The notes: generated from the sequence alone by a model not told the origin. 14,428 nt of DNA from an uncultured Clostridia bacterium (GCA_945834965.1 CAMAHZ010000013.1:1-14428), one strand, 5' to 3'; positions 1 to 8,545 are shown, counted from the first letter of the stretch. A program made the numbers and translations.

Positions 1-55
1 CCGTATCGTCTACGATATCACTTCAAAACCCCCTGCAACTATCGAGTGGGAATAA
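1..55 (+). CDS. guaA: GMP synthase (glutamine-hydrolysing), C-terminal fragment
   Basis: The window opens inside this gene. The reading frame starting at base 2 gives RIVYDITSKPPATIEWE and then a TAA stop at 53-55. This is nearly identical to the highly conserved end of bacterial GuaA (…RVVYDITSKPPGTIEWE), which sits in the dimerisation domain and helps form the XMP/ATP site. GuaA makes GMP from XMP, ATP and glutamine in the last step of guanine nucleotide synthesis. Only 17 residues are present, so nothing can be said about the catalytic parts. The gene is followed by a hairpin terminator at 90-123, so it probably does not run into the helicase gene downstream. The identification rests on recognising this very conserved tail; the fragment is too short for other support. 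Confidence 0.85.
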   Translation, partial: RIVYDITSKPPATIEWE

Positions 56-89
56 TATCTGCTAAGGCGTAAATCGTACTAAAATTTAA

Positions 90-123
90 AGCGCAAAAAC
101 CGACTTGGTTTTTGCGCTCTTTT
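90..123 (+). terminator. Rho-independent terminator after guaA
   Basis: A perfect 12-bp stem (90-101 pairs with 107-118) with a 5-nt GACTT loop is followed by a short run of T (120-123). It lies 35 bases after the guaA stop codon. The left side is also A/T rich (81-90), so it might work weakly in the other direction. Confidence 0.8.
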
Positions 124-152
124 CGTTCCGATTTTAAGCGTAAAAATTTTCC

Positions 153-181
153 TTGCAATTTTTAAAGAATAATGCTATACT
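153..181 (+). promoter_or_regulatory. Sigma-A-like promoter for the HelD-like helicase gene
   Basis: TTGCAA at 153-158 and TATACT at 176-181 are separated by 17 bases, and the -10 is preceded by TGC, making an extended -10 element. Transcription would start near 188 and give a leader of about 55 bases. A second TATAAT at 205-210 has no good -35 box and is less likely. Seen by eye only. Confidence 0.55.
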
Positions 182-241
182 TATATATCAAGGCTGACGT
201 TTATTATAATCATTCAAATTCAGCCGAAATTTAGCATTATT
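168..241. repeat. Nested inverted repeats spanning the helD promoter and leader
   Basis: An outer 10-bp perfect inverted repeat (AATAATGCTA at 168-177, TAGCATTATT at 232-241) begins in the promoter -10 element and ends one base before the start codon at 243. Inside it is a 6-bp inverted repeat, GGCTGA at 192-197 with TCAGCC at 220-225. The inner pair can form a hairpin in the mRNA leader. The outer pair could act only at the DNA level, because its left arm lies upstream of the predicted transcript start. The function is unknown; an operator or a structure hiding the start codon are possibilities. Confidence 0.5.
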
Positions 242-242
242 T

Positions 243-2630
243 ATGAACGAGTTAGAAAGAATAAAAGGTATTTTAAATCCGCATAAAGAAGTGGATAAAA
301 AGTTTTATCTCGACCTTTTAGACGGCGAAAAACAGACCGAGTGGGAAAACGCTCACGTCGCCGCCGTTCTTTCCATGCTCAAAATTTTGTATATTTCCAA
401 GCTTTCTAAAAAGATTAAGGACGCCGAGAGCGAAAAGTTTATTCTAACCCATTCGTCCGACTACGACGCGGAAAAATATCAAAGGGTGTTACAGCTCAAC
501 GCGCAGATTGCAAGCTGCAAGCAAAAACGAGAGAGCTTTAAATGTTTTTTCGACGAGCCCTATTTTGCCCGTATGGACTTAATCGACGATAAGGACGGCT
601 ACAATTCCTACTATATCGGCAAACACGGCGACGAAGGACTTGAAATAGTCGACTGGCGCGCACCCATGGCAAGGCGCTATTATCAAAAGAGCAAGCTTGA
701 GTTTTCCATAAACGAGTATAATTTCAAGCTCGTCTTGCGCCGCGCAATCCGCACCTTAAAGGGCAGGGTGGAAGATTATAAAAACGAGTATCTTTCGGTC
801 GGCGATAACTTGACCAAGGAAGAAATCGACGGCAGAGACGCTTCCGTCATCTTCGACCCGTTTTTAAAGGAAATTCTCTCGTCCCGAAAGGACAAGCAGG
901 AAATTTGCGACATAATCGAAACCATACAGGAAAAGCAGTACGAAATAATCACCGCCCCCGAAAACGCTCAGTTTATCGTTCAGGGCGTGGCAGGCAGCGG
1001 CAAGACTATGATTTTATTGCACCGCCTATCCTATCTACTTTATAACGACGAGCGGTTAAAACCTTCGTCCGTACTCGTCATCACCCCGTCGGACAGCTTC
1101 AACGCCTTTATTGACGAGCTTGCCAAAATCCTTGAATTAGAAAGGGTTAAAACCGTCACGCTCGAAAGCTATTTCCTGCGTTTATTAAAGGGCGTGGGGG
1201 TAGAGCTCGAAAGCAAAATCGACTATTCAATCGACCCAACCGAAAGCTATCTGAAATATATCTATTCGCCTGCGTTCGTTGCGGACGTGCGTAAAAAGCT
1301 AAAAAACATATACTCAAGCGTGCGCTCAATGCTCCCCAAAGAGCAGGACGACGAGTTCGTTGCGGCAATTTTAAAGGCTATTTCCACGCAAAAAGCGCTA
1401 TACGACAGGATTAAAAACGCAGGGCTTAGGGTGCGCCGTTGCGTGCTCGGCGAAATTAAGGAAAAGCCGGACGGCGGCATAGCTTTCACCAAGCGTATGA
1501 GAGAGCTTTTCAACTGCGTAGAATCGGTGGAAGAGTTTTTAAAGGTCAACCGCACGGACGCGCGCATGGACGGCTATTACTATTTCTACAGCCAACTGCT
1601 CTCGTTTTACAAGTCTCTGCGCTTTATTCAAGCCTACGCAAACAAAATTTGCGACGGCGCTATAACCGACTTGAACACCTTAAAAAACACCGTAAATAAG
1701 GAAATAGACGACTTAAAACGCTATAAGCAGCGCATAGACGATAGAATGGAATACACCTATCCCGACCGCATTTTAAAGCGTGAAGAGACGCTAAAAGAGA
1801 TAGAAAAAACCATCAAATCGGTTGAAAAAATCTCTTCGCTTTTCGACGTTACTTGCGATTTTGCGCAAGTTGTACGCAGTGAAAATTACCTTGTAAAAAT
1901 AGGTAAATGCGAAAACGACGTTCAACTTGCACGCCTGTTTTATAAGAAGATAGTCGGCGAAGCAAAGAAGAAATTCGGGTTAATTGCGAACAAGCTGATA
2001 AAGAGCGACGCCTACGCATTATGCAGGGTACTTTCCGAGCTCGGATTTAAATTGACCCCTGCATATGCCTTTGTTTTCGTAGACGAAGCGCAGGATATAT
2101 CCCCTTGCGAATACGAAGTTTTGCGCTCTGTAAACGACAATGCAAAGTTCAACGTGTTCGGCGATTTAAAGCAAAATATAACGCCTTTCAGGGGAATAGG
2201 CGACTGGTCTGCGCTGCCCTTTGAAACTTACGAATTAGACCTAAATTACCGCAACACCAACCAAATAGTCTCATACGTTCGTGATAATTTAAACGTTCAG
2301 ATGCAGGCAATCGGTCTCGGCGGGGAAGAAGTGATAAAAATTACGCCCCGTCAAATCTCTTCCTTCCTTGCGGATAAGGTGGGCTTAAGGGCGGTAATAA
2401 CTAGCGAAAAGAACCTTTCCGCCTACACAAAAAAGAGCTATAACGTCGTAAGGGAAAGCGGTAAAATATCAAAGACGAAAACCAACATTTTAACCGTCTA
2501 CGAGAGCAAGGGGCTTGAGTTTACCGCCGTCGCCGTCGTCGATTGTGATTTGAGCGATAACGAAAAGTATATCGCGTATACAAGGGCGTTGAAAAGGCTT
2601 GCCGTCGTGCGTGATAAAAATCAAGGCTGA
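243..2630 (+). CDS. helD: HelD-like superfamily 1A helicase / RNA polymerase recycling factor
   Basis: A 795-residue UvrD-like NTPase. The N-terminal 100 residues are charged and helical, like the HelD arm that enters the RNA polymerase secondary channel. The HelD signature follows at about 103-147 (EPYFARMD…YYIG…IVDWRAPMARRYY). A Q-motif-like segment lies near 228-236, Walker A GVAGSGKT at 248-255, Walker B DEAQD at 614-618, motif III GDLKQ at 640-644, motif IV LNYRNTNQI at 667-675, motif V YESKGLEF at 753-760 and motif VI YIAYTRALKRL at 776-786. About 350 residues separate the Walker A and B motifs and would hold the HelD-specific insertion. Length is close to Bacillus HelD (about 774). In that family ATP hydrolysis frees stalled RNA polymerase from nucleic acid. 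All helicase motifs look intact. The start codon has no clear Shine-Dalgarno sequence; residues 1-10 nevertheless fit a HelD N-terminus. The gene stands alone, with its own promoter and a strong terminator. A DNA-repair helicase IV role is the alternative. Confidence 0.85.
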   Translation: MNELERIKGILNPHKEVDKKFYLDLLDGEKQTEWENAHVAAVLSMLKILYISKLSKKIKDAESEKFILTHSSDYDAEKYQRVLQLNAQIASCKQKRESFKCFFDEPYFARMDLIDDKDGYNSYYIGKHGDEGLEIVDWRAPMARRYYQKSKLEFSINEYNFKLVLRRAIRTLKGRVEDYKNEYLSVGDNLTKEEIDGRDASVIFDPFLKEILSSRKDKQEICDIIETIQEKQYEIITAPENAQFIVQGVAGSGKTMILLHRLSYLLYNDERLKPSSVLVITPSDSFNAFIDELAKILELERVKTVTLESYFLRLLKGVGVELESKIDYSIDPTESYLKYIYSPAFVADVRKKLKNIYSSVRSMLPKEQDDEFVAAILKAISTQKALYDRIKNAGLRVRRCVLGEIKEKPDGGIAFTKRMRELFNCVESVEEFLKVNRTDARMDGYYYFYSQLLSFYKSLRFIQAYANKICDGAITDLNTLKNTVNKEIDDLKRYKQRIDDRMEYTYPDRILKREETLKEIEKTIKSVEKISSLFDVTCDFAQVVRSENYLVKIGKCENDVQLARLFYKKIVGEAKKKFGLIANKLIKSDAYALCRVLSELGFKLTPAYAFVFVDEAQDISPCEYEVLRSVNDNAKFNVFGDLKQNITPFRGIGDWSALPFETYELDLNYRNTNQIVSYVRDNLNVQMQAIGLGGEEVIKITPRQISSFLADKVGLRAVITSEKNLSAYTKKSYNVVRESGKISKTKTNILTVYESKGLEFTAVAVVDCDLSDNEKYIAYTRALKRLAVVRDKNQG

Positions 2631-2646
2631 AATCAAAATTAAATCG

Positions 2647-2680
2647 GCTTCCGAAAAAATTTTTTCGGAAGCTATTTTTT
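2647..2680 (+). terminator. Rho-independent terminator after the HelD-like gene
   Basis: A 26-bp perfect palindrome (13-base arm GCTTCCGAAAAAA at 2647-2659, its complement at 2660-2672) is followed by TATTTTTT to 2680. The stem's own central A/T tract means the RNA hairpin will have a small loop in AAATTT. It separates this gene's transcription from the next one. Confidence 0.85.
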
Positions 2681-2772
2681 ATAAAAAATAGAATTTTTCA
2701 TTTATTAACTCAAAACGGCAAAAAAAGTGAGTAATAAGGTATTTTTATTCGCTATCAAATAGTCAATAATAA

Positions 2773-2801
2773 TTGAAAATTGCGCATAGTCGTGCTATAA
2801 T
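2773..2801 (+). promoter_or_regulatory. Sigma-A-like promoter for the giant DUF4011 helicase gene
   Basis: TTGAAA at 2773-2778 and a consensus TATAAT at 2796-2801 are separated by 17 bases, with TGC directly before the -10 (extended -10). Transcription would start near 2808, leaving a 43-base leader. A ribosome binding site AAGGG at 2839-2843 sits 7 bases before the ATG at 2851. The 2681-2772 stretch holds only A/T-rich sequence with nothing else recognisable. Confidence 0.7.
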
Positions 2802-2850
2802 AAATTTGGAAAATTATTTTCAATTTTGAAAAATTTGTAAGGGTGTTCAG

Positions 2851-5800
2851 ATGGCTGCAAACAAAAAGGCAAAGGAGACGTTTGAAGCGTTAAATTTAGA
2901 CGCGGACTTGTTGGATTGCGTTTCGTACGCAACCTATTATAACCGTATTCCGCTGTTTACTTCCTTCCGTTTGATAAACGGCGGCGAAAGCGACTTAGAG
3001 GGGTTATCAATTCAAATCACGGGCGGTAACAGGCTTATTATGCCTGCAAAGGTCACGGTGGACAGGCTTGCGGCGCAGAGCAGTATGGAGGTCAAGACGC
3101 CGTCGCTTTTAAACCCCAAGTTTCTCGCCGATTTAACCGAAGAGAGCGACTGTACCGTAAATATCACCGTGGCCTGCGGAAAGACTGTGGTTTGCTCTAT
3201 CGACGCTCAGGTCAAAGCCATTTCAATGGAAAGCTGGTCTGGGCTTAACGGCAATGCGGAAATGCTTGCGTCCTTCGTCCGTCCCCGTCTTTCGGACTGC
3301 CAGAAAATTTTGGCGGAAGCCGGCTTACAGCTTAAAACCTGGGGCTATTCAAAGGAGTGGAGCGGCTACGCAGGCGGCGACAAGAACGCGGTAAACTTTG
3401 CGTTTGCGTCCATCTTTTCAGCGGTTAGAAATCTCAACATCGAAAGGGAAGAAGGGGGCGACGCCACCGATTTGGTAAAAGTTGGCAACGTTGCCGACGT
3501 CGTTACCGAAAAAAGGGCAAATCCCCTTTTAATGGCGGTATTCGTTGCGTCCTGTTTAGAAGCGGCAAAGCTCAACCCCGTAATAATGGTGGGCAAAAAT
3601 AAGATAGGCGTTGGCGTGTGGCTCAACGAAAGTTGTTTCAATTCCCCCACGCAGGACGATTTGTCGCTTATAGAGCGCTACGTTTCAACGGGCGTAAACA
3701 ACCTTGCCGTGGTCGACTGCGACGACTTGTTCGCCCATAAAAACGCAAGCTATTCAACGAGTGCTTCGCACTTCGTATCCGCACTTCAAAGCGAATGTTT
3801 CGAGCTGTGCATAGATATCCGCCGTTGCAGAATAGGCGGAATTTTCCCTATGCCTATCAAGGTGGTCAGCGGTGCGTCTTACGAAATTTTAGGCGATAAA
3901 AACTACTCGTACGAAGCCAAGCCCGAACAGCTAATAGACGCAGACAAATTGTCTTTAACCCGCAAATCTTCCAAGGACAGGAACTGGGAAAGAAGGCTTT
4001 TAGATTTATCGCTTAAAAACAACCTTTTAAACTTCCACTATGCAAGGGACAGCGTACATCTTCTCGTACCCGATTTGCAAGGGTTTGTCGAAAATATAAA
4101 CGAGAAAAACTCGCTCACGATGTTTGCGGCGGCGGATAAATCGGATAAGGTTGCGCCCTTTGGCATTAATACCACTCACGCAAACCTTGCCGAGCTTGTT
4201 AAAATAGAGCTCAATTCCAACACCGTACGCGCCTGTATGGGCGAAAACGCAATGGCGGAGTCGGTGCAAAATCTTATAAGAAAGGGCAGGGCGTCAAGCG
4301 AAGAAGTGGGCGCAAACACTCTGTTTTTAGCGCTCGGCTTTTTGAAGTGGAAACACAACGACGAAAAGGAGTTTAAGTACGCCCCCGTAGTGCTTCTGCC
4401 CGTAACCGTCAAGCGCACTAAAACGCAGGGCGTAACTATAGAGCTGGGCGAAGGCTACAGCCCCAACACCACGCTTTTGGAATTTTTAAAACAGGAATTC
4501 GGCATAGATATAAGGGGTGTGGAAGACCAAAAGCTTTCCCCTTCCGAAATCCTTGCCGTGTTCCGCGCCAAGACGGCGAATATGAAGGGCTGGTTCGTCT
4601 ATGAAGACGTCTATCTTGCTCAATTCACGTTTGCAGGGTACGCCGTATGGAAGGACGTAAGGGATAATATGTCCCTTTACAAGTCTAATCCGCTTATCGG
4701 CAGTCTGCTCGAGAATAAAAACAAATTTGAAGATAACAAGCTGTGCGGCGTAGACGAAGACAGGGCGTCCCCCGACGAAGTGCTAACGCCGCTCCCTTGC
4801 GATTCTTCGCAGTTTGCCGCCGTTGCCGAATCGGCAAAGGGTACGACGTTCGTTCTTCACGGTCCCCCGGGAACGGGCAAGAGCCAGACGATTACCAACA
4901 TAATCGCCAACGCACTCGATAAGGGCAAAAGGGTGCTGTTCGTCGCCGAAAAGCAGGCGGCGTTACAGGTCGTTAAAAAGCGACTTGACGAAGTGGGCAT
5001 AGGCGAATTCTGCCTTGAACTGCACAGCGGTAAGGCGGATAAAGGCGAAGTCGTCCGTTCGATTGAAAACACGCTTTCACTTAAATCTTCCTACGACGAC
5101 GCTCCTTTTAAGGGGGACTGCGAGAGCATAAAAGAGTATAAGGATACGCTTTCCCGCCCGTTAAAGGCATTGCACAAAAAGCGCGGTTTAGGCGTTTCGG
5201 TCTATCAGGGAATAATAAACTATCTTGCCAACGCGTCCGCGCCCGAGCTTGTCAATATCGAGAGTACTTTCTACGACAATTTAACGGCTAAAAAGCTAAG
5301 CGAATACGAAAATATGCTGCTTACCGCACAGGCGGCTGCAAAGGAATGCGGCGGTGCGTATCGTTCGCCCTTTACCAACGTAAATTTGACCGCTTGCGAC
5401 GAAAAGGTAAAGCGCTCCGTGCAGTTTGCGGCGGAAGTCGTGCTTGCCGAATTAAAGCACTTAAAGAACTATCTTGCGCTATTTTTGGATACGTTTAATC
5501 AAAAGATTTCAACGTTTACGTCAAAGAAACTTGCATCTTTAATCGAAATTGTCCGCATACTTTCCGACGGCGATTTAAAGGTATTTTTTAGCTGTGACGA
5601 AAGGGAATTCCACCAATTCTACAACGCCAACCTGCGCTACGACGCCGGCGTTAAAAACTGGCTAATAAAGTTTAAGGACGTCGCGGATTTCTCTAAGACG
5701 GCAGACGAGATAGAGAGCGAGCTAAATAAATGCAACGGCGACTGGCAGTCGTCAAAACTGCTCGTAACAACCGTTAAAAAGCTTGCAAAAATTTCACGCA

Positions 5801-8475
5801 ATCCCATCAAGAACGCCGAAGTGTGCGATTTTATAAAGTCTGCAATCGAAATTGAAAAGGATAGGCGTTCAATCTTAACGTCCACGAAATTAAGCTCTAA
5901 CTTCGTCGGGCTTATGGGTGCAATAAACGATAAGAAGAGAGCAGATTTCTTAAGTCCCTTGCACGTCTTCCACGAGCTTTGCTCAGGCGTGTTTATGGAC
6001 TACAACGCCGACGCGTTCAACTCGGTGTGCATCAGGGCAAGCGACGGGCATCTTCGCCCCCTGTTCAATGGCATTTTAGGCGCGGCAAAGTCGTTCACGG
6101 ATAGCTGTAACTACTTCAACAAAGCCGTTAAAGCTAATGCGGACGCCGTTTCGGATGCGGATATCTACGACTATTATAACGAAAAATGCTCTGCACTCGT
6201 GGACAACATAGATATGTTGCCGGCTTGGTGTATGTACAAGGCAACGGCGAAAAAGCTCAACGACAACGGTTTGACGTTCATTACCGACGCGTTAGAGAGC
6301 GGACAGATTTCAAGCGAGAAAATTCTTTCGGCGTTCAGGAAGAACGTCTATAGAAATTTCGTCGCAAAGAACATTCCTGCCGACCCTGCCTTATCGTGTT
6401 TTTCGGCAACGGTGTTAGACGATACCGCAAGCAGTTTCTCGCAGATAATGGAAGAGTACTACAAGCTCACCCGTGAAAAAATTCGTTACGACCTTATTTC
6501 AAGGTTGCCCGGCGAAGGTACGGAAGGTCCTATTGCGTTGGAGCTTATGTCCTTCCGCCGCCAGACAAAGAACAACTTAAGGGGCGTAAATCTTCGCTCA
6601 CTCTTTGCGGAAATACCCGAAATGCTAAAGGTGTGCGCACCCTGTATGCTTATGAGCCCGTTCACCGTATCGCAGTATTTGCAGCCTTCGCCCGATATGT
6701 TCGACATAGTCGTATTCGACGAAGCGTCGCAGATGCCCACTTGCGAAGCCGTACCGTCGCTTTCAAGGGCAAAGAGCGCGGTAATCGTAGGCGACCCCAA
6801 GCAGATGCCGCCCACGTCCTTCTTTATGTCGGTTGGCTACGACGACGAAGAGCCCGAAACCGAAGATTTAGAGAGCGTATTAGACGACTGCCTTGCGTTA
6901 GGTATACCCGAAAAGCACTTGACCTGGCACTATCGTTCCAAGCACGAAAGCCTTATTGCGTTCAGTAATATCAACTACTATTCGTCAAAGCTCTGCACCT
7001 TCCCGTCGCCCGACGCACTTGATTCGATGGTCAAGTTCAACTACGTTCAAGGCGGCGTGTATCAAAGGGGCGGCACTAAGTGCAATAAGGAAGAGGCGGA
7101 AGCGCTCGTTGCGGAAGTTATTCGCAGGCTATCCGACCCCGTGCTTCGCCGCTCGTCAATAGGCGTGGTGACCTTCTCAACGCCACAACAGGTATATATC
7201 GAAAAAATGCTCTCAAAAGCCCTTGCGGAAAAGGGGTTAGAGAGCGCCGCATACGACGGTGAAGAGCCGCTGTTTATAAAAAATCTCGAAAACGTTCAGG
7301 GTGACGAAAGGGACGTAATACTCTTTTCCGTCTGCTACGGTCCCGACGCAATGGGCAAAATCTCATTAAACTTCGGTCCATTGAACCAGCTCGGCGGTTG
7401 GCGCAGGCTCAACGTAGCCGTGTCAAGGGCAAGGGAAGAGATGGTGGTATTCTCTTCAATGCGCTACTCAATGATAGATTTATCCCGCACGACTTCAAAG
7501 GGCGTTGCAGGATTAAAAGCGTTCTTAGAGTTTGCCGAAAAGGGCAGGACGAGTATTGCCGCACCCAGCGACGAAGTTATAATTAACCGCAGCGGAATAG
7601 GTAAATACGTTGCGGCTGAGCTCTCTTCTTACGGCTATGAGTGCCGTTGCGATATAGGCGTTTCCGACTTCAAAATCGACGTCGGCGTACTCGACCCCAA
7701 CAATAAGCATAACTTTATCCTTGCAATTCTCTGCGACGGCAATTCGGACTTCTCTATAAAGGATAAGTACGTAATGCAGGCAAATATCTTAAAGCGCAAT
7801 AACTGGAACGTTATAAGGCTGTATTCGGTCAACTTCTTCAACAACCCTAAGAGAGAGATTAAGAAGATTAAGGACTATTTGGATAAGCTCACGTCGTCGT
7901 CAGGAGGCGTATCGGGCGGATATAAACGCCCCTACAGGGTTGCAAAACCCAACGTAAGTCAAGCGGATGCGTCTATGCTCGTCAGCGGCAATATGGACGC
8001 CGAACTTATCAAGACGATAAAGTCGGTCGTTTCAGCAGAAGAGCCTATTTCGGCAAAATTCCTTGTAAAAAGGGTGCTTGCCGCTTACGGCATACAGAAG
8101 TTCGGCGCAAGGTTAGAGAGTAAAATCAATTCCTTAGTGCCTGCCTGCTCGTTCAAGTCGAAGACGCTTTTAGGCACTACGCATTACTACAAGAGCGAAA
8201 AGGCTTGCTCTTTTGAAAGGTACAGGGTGGAAGACGAAGTGCAAATCCGTACTGCGGAAAGCGATTATTCGCCGTTCGACGTGCTCTCGCTCGTCAAGGC
8301 AATCTTAATGGAAAACGTGAGTATGTACCGTGACGAGCTTATACTTGCCGTAGCCGCTCACTTTAAGGCAAGGCGTACGGAAAAGTTTGCTTCCTATATA
8401 AGCTCGTGCATAGACGAAGGCTGTACTATGGGTATGTTAATTCGCAGCGTTTCAGATAGAATTTCTTTAGGTTAA
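2851..8475 (+). CDS. Giant DUF4011 / SF1 helicase / Vsr-like nuclease / DUF3320 protein (Hhe-type defence candidate)
   Basis: A 1874-residue multidomain protein. Residues 30-125 look like a beta-sandwich. Residues 130-340 resemble the transglutaminase-like domain of this family, with VASCLEAAKLNPV at 232-244 and IDIRRCRIGGIFPMP at 321-335, but with the Cys and His positions replaced. DUF4011 begins near 378 (NWERRLLDLSLKNNLLNF). The helicase core has Walker A GPPGTGKS at 671-678, Walker B FDEASQMP at 1289-1296, GDPKQMPPTSFF at 1314-1325, WHYRSKHESL at 1359-1368, NVQGDERDVI at 1481-1490 and LNVAVSRARE at 1520-1529, all intact. A helical insertion of about 540 residues separates Walker A and B. 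A Vsr/MTES_1575-like fold lies at 1582-1675 and a DUF3320-like segment at 1717-1763, followed by a further helical tail (1807-1874). This order matches the one-gene Hhe anti-phage system (DUF4011-helicase-Vsr-DUF3320), which probably binds and remodels or cuts foreign DNA in the cytoplasm. The role here is inferred from architecture. The gene has its own promoter, ribosome site and terminator. Confidence 0.85.
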   Translation: MAANKKAKETFEALNLDADLLDCVSYATYYNRIPLFTSFRLINGGESDLEGLSIQITGGNRLIMPAKVTVDRLAAQSSMEVKTPSLLNPKFLADLTEESDCTVNITVACGKTVVCSIDAQVKAISMESWSGLNGNAEMLASFVRPRLSDCQKILAEAGLQLKTWGYSKEWSGYAGGDKNAVNFAFASIFSAVRNLNIEREEGGDATDLVKVGNVADVVTEKRANPLLMAVFVASCLEAAKLNPVIMVGKNKIGVGVWLNESCFNSPTQDDLSLIERYVSTGVNNLAVVDCDDLFAHKNASYSTSASHFVSALQSECFELCIDIRRCRIGGIFPMPIKVVSGASYEILGDKNYSYEAKPEQLIDADKLSLTRKSSKDRNWERRLLDLSLKNNLLNFHYARDSVHLLVPDLQGFVENINEKNSLTMFAAADKSDKVAPFGINTTHANLAELVKIELNSNTVRACMGENAMAESVQNLIRKGRASSEEVGANTLFLALGFLKWKHNDEKEFKYAPVVLLPVTVKRTKTQGVTIELGEGYSPNTTLLEFLKQEFGIDIRGVEDQKLSPSEILAVFRAKTANMKGWFVYEDVYLAQFTFAGYAVWKDVRDNMSLYKSNPLIGSLLENKNKFEDNKLCGVDEDRASPDEVLTPLPCDSSQFAAVAESAKGTTFVLHGPPGTGKSQTITNIIANALDKGKRVLFVAEKQAALQVVKKRLDEVGIGEFCLELHSGKADKGEVVRSIENTLSLKSSYDDAPFKGDCESIKEYKDTLSRPLKALHKKRGLGVSVYQGIINYLANASAPELVNIESTFYDNLTAKKLSEYENMLLTAQAAAKECGGAYRSPFTNVNLTACDEKVKRSVQFAAEVVLAELKHLKNYLALFLDTFNQKISTFTSKKLASLIEIVRILSDGDLKVFFSCDEREFHQFYNANLRYDAGVKNWLIKFKDVADFSKTADEIESELNKCNGDWQSSKLLVTTVKKLAKISRNPIKNAEVCDFIKSAIEIEKDRRSILTSTKLSSNFVGLMGAINDKKRADFLSPLHVFHELCSGVFMDYNADAFNSVCIRASDGHLRPLFNGILGAAKSFTDSCNYFNKAVKANADAVSDADIYDYYNEKCSALVDNIDMLPAWCMYKATAKKLNDNGLTFITDALESGQISSEKILSAFRKNVYRNFVAKNIPADPALSCFSATVLDDTASSFSQIMEEYYKLTREKIRYDLISRLPGEGTEGPIALELMSFRRQTKNNLRGVNLRSLFAEIPEMLKVCAPCMLMSPFTVSQYLQPSPDMFDIVVFDEASQMPTCEAVPSLSRAKSAVIVGDPKQMPPTSFFMSVGYDDEEPETEDLESVLDDCLALGIPEKHLTWHYRSKHESLIAFSNINYYSSKLCTFPSPDALDSMVKFNYVQGGVYQRGGTKCNKEEAEALVAEVIRRLSDPVLRRSSIGVVTFSTPQQVYIEKMLSKALAEKGLESAAYDGEEPLFIKNLENVQGDERDVILFSVCYGPDAMGKISLNFGPLNQLGGWRRLNVAVSRAREEMVVFSSMRYSMIDLSRTTSKGVAGLKAFLEFAEKGRTSIAAPSDEVIINRSGIGKYVAAELSSYGYECRCDIGVSDFKIDVGVLDPNNKHNFILAILCDGNSDFSIKDKYVMQANILKRNNWNVIRLYSVNFFNNPKREIKKIKDYLDKLTSSSGGVSGGYKRPYRVAKPNVSQADASMLVSGNMDAELIKTIKSVVSAEEPISAKFLVKRVLAAYGIQKFGARLESKINSLVPACSFKSKTLLGTTHYYKSEKACSFERYRVEDEVQIRTAESDYSPFDVLSLVKAILMENVSMYRDELILAVAAHFKARRTEKFASYISSCIDEGCTMGMLIRSVSDRISLG

Positions 8476-8499
8476 CTTAATACTTTACCAAACTCAAAG

Positions 8500-8534
8500 G
8501 CGGCGCAACCACGGTTGCGCCGCTAAAATTTTTT
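8500..8534 (+). terminator. Rho-independent terminator after the giant helicase gene
   Basis: A 10-bp GC-rich stem (GCGGCGCAAC at 8500-8509 with its complement at 8514-8523) and a CACG tetraloop are followed by TAAAA and then six T residues (8529-8534). It lies 24 bases after the stop codon of the giant helicase. Confidence 0.85.
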
Positions 8535-8545
8535 CAAGTAAAAAT

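Noticed and set aside
6633..6968. Open frame of 111 residues on the + strand inside the giant helicase gene
   Set aside because: Arg-rich shadow frame overlapping the Walker B region of an intact, motif-complete gene.
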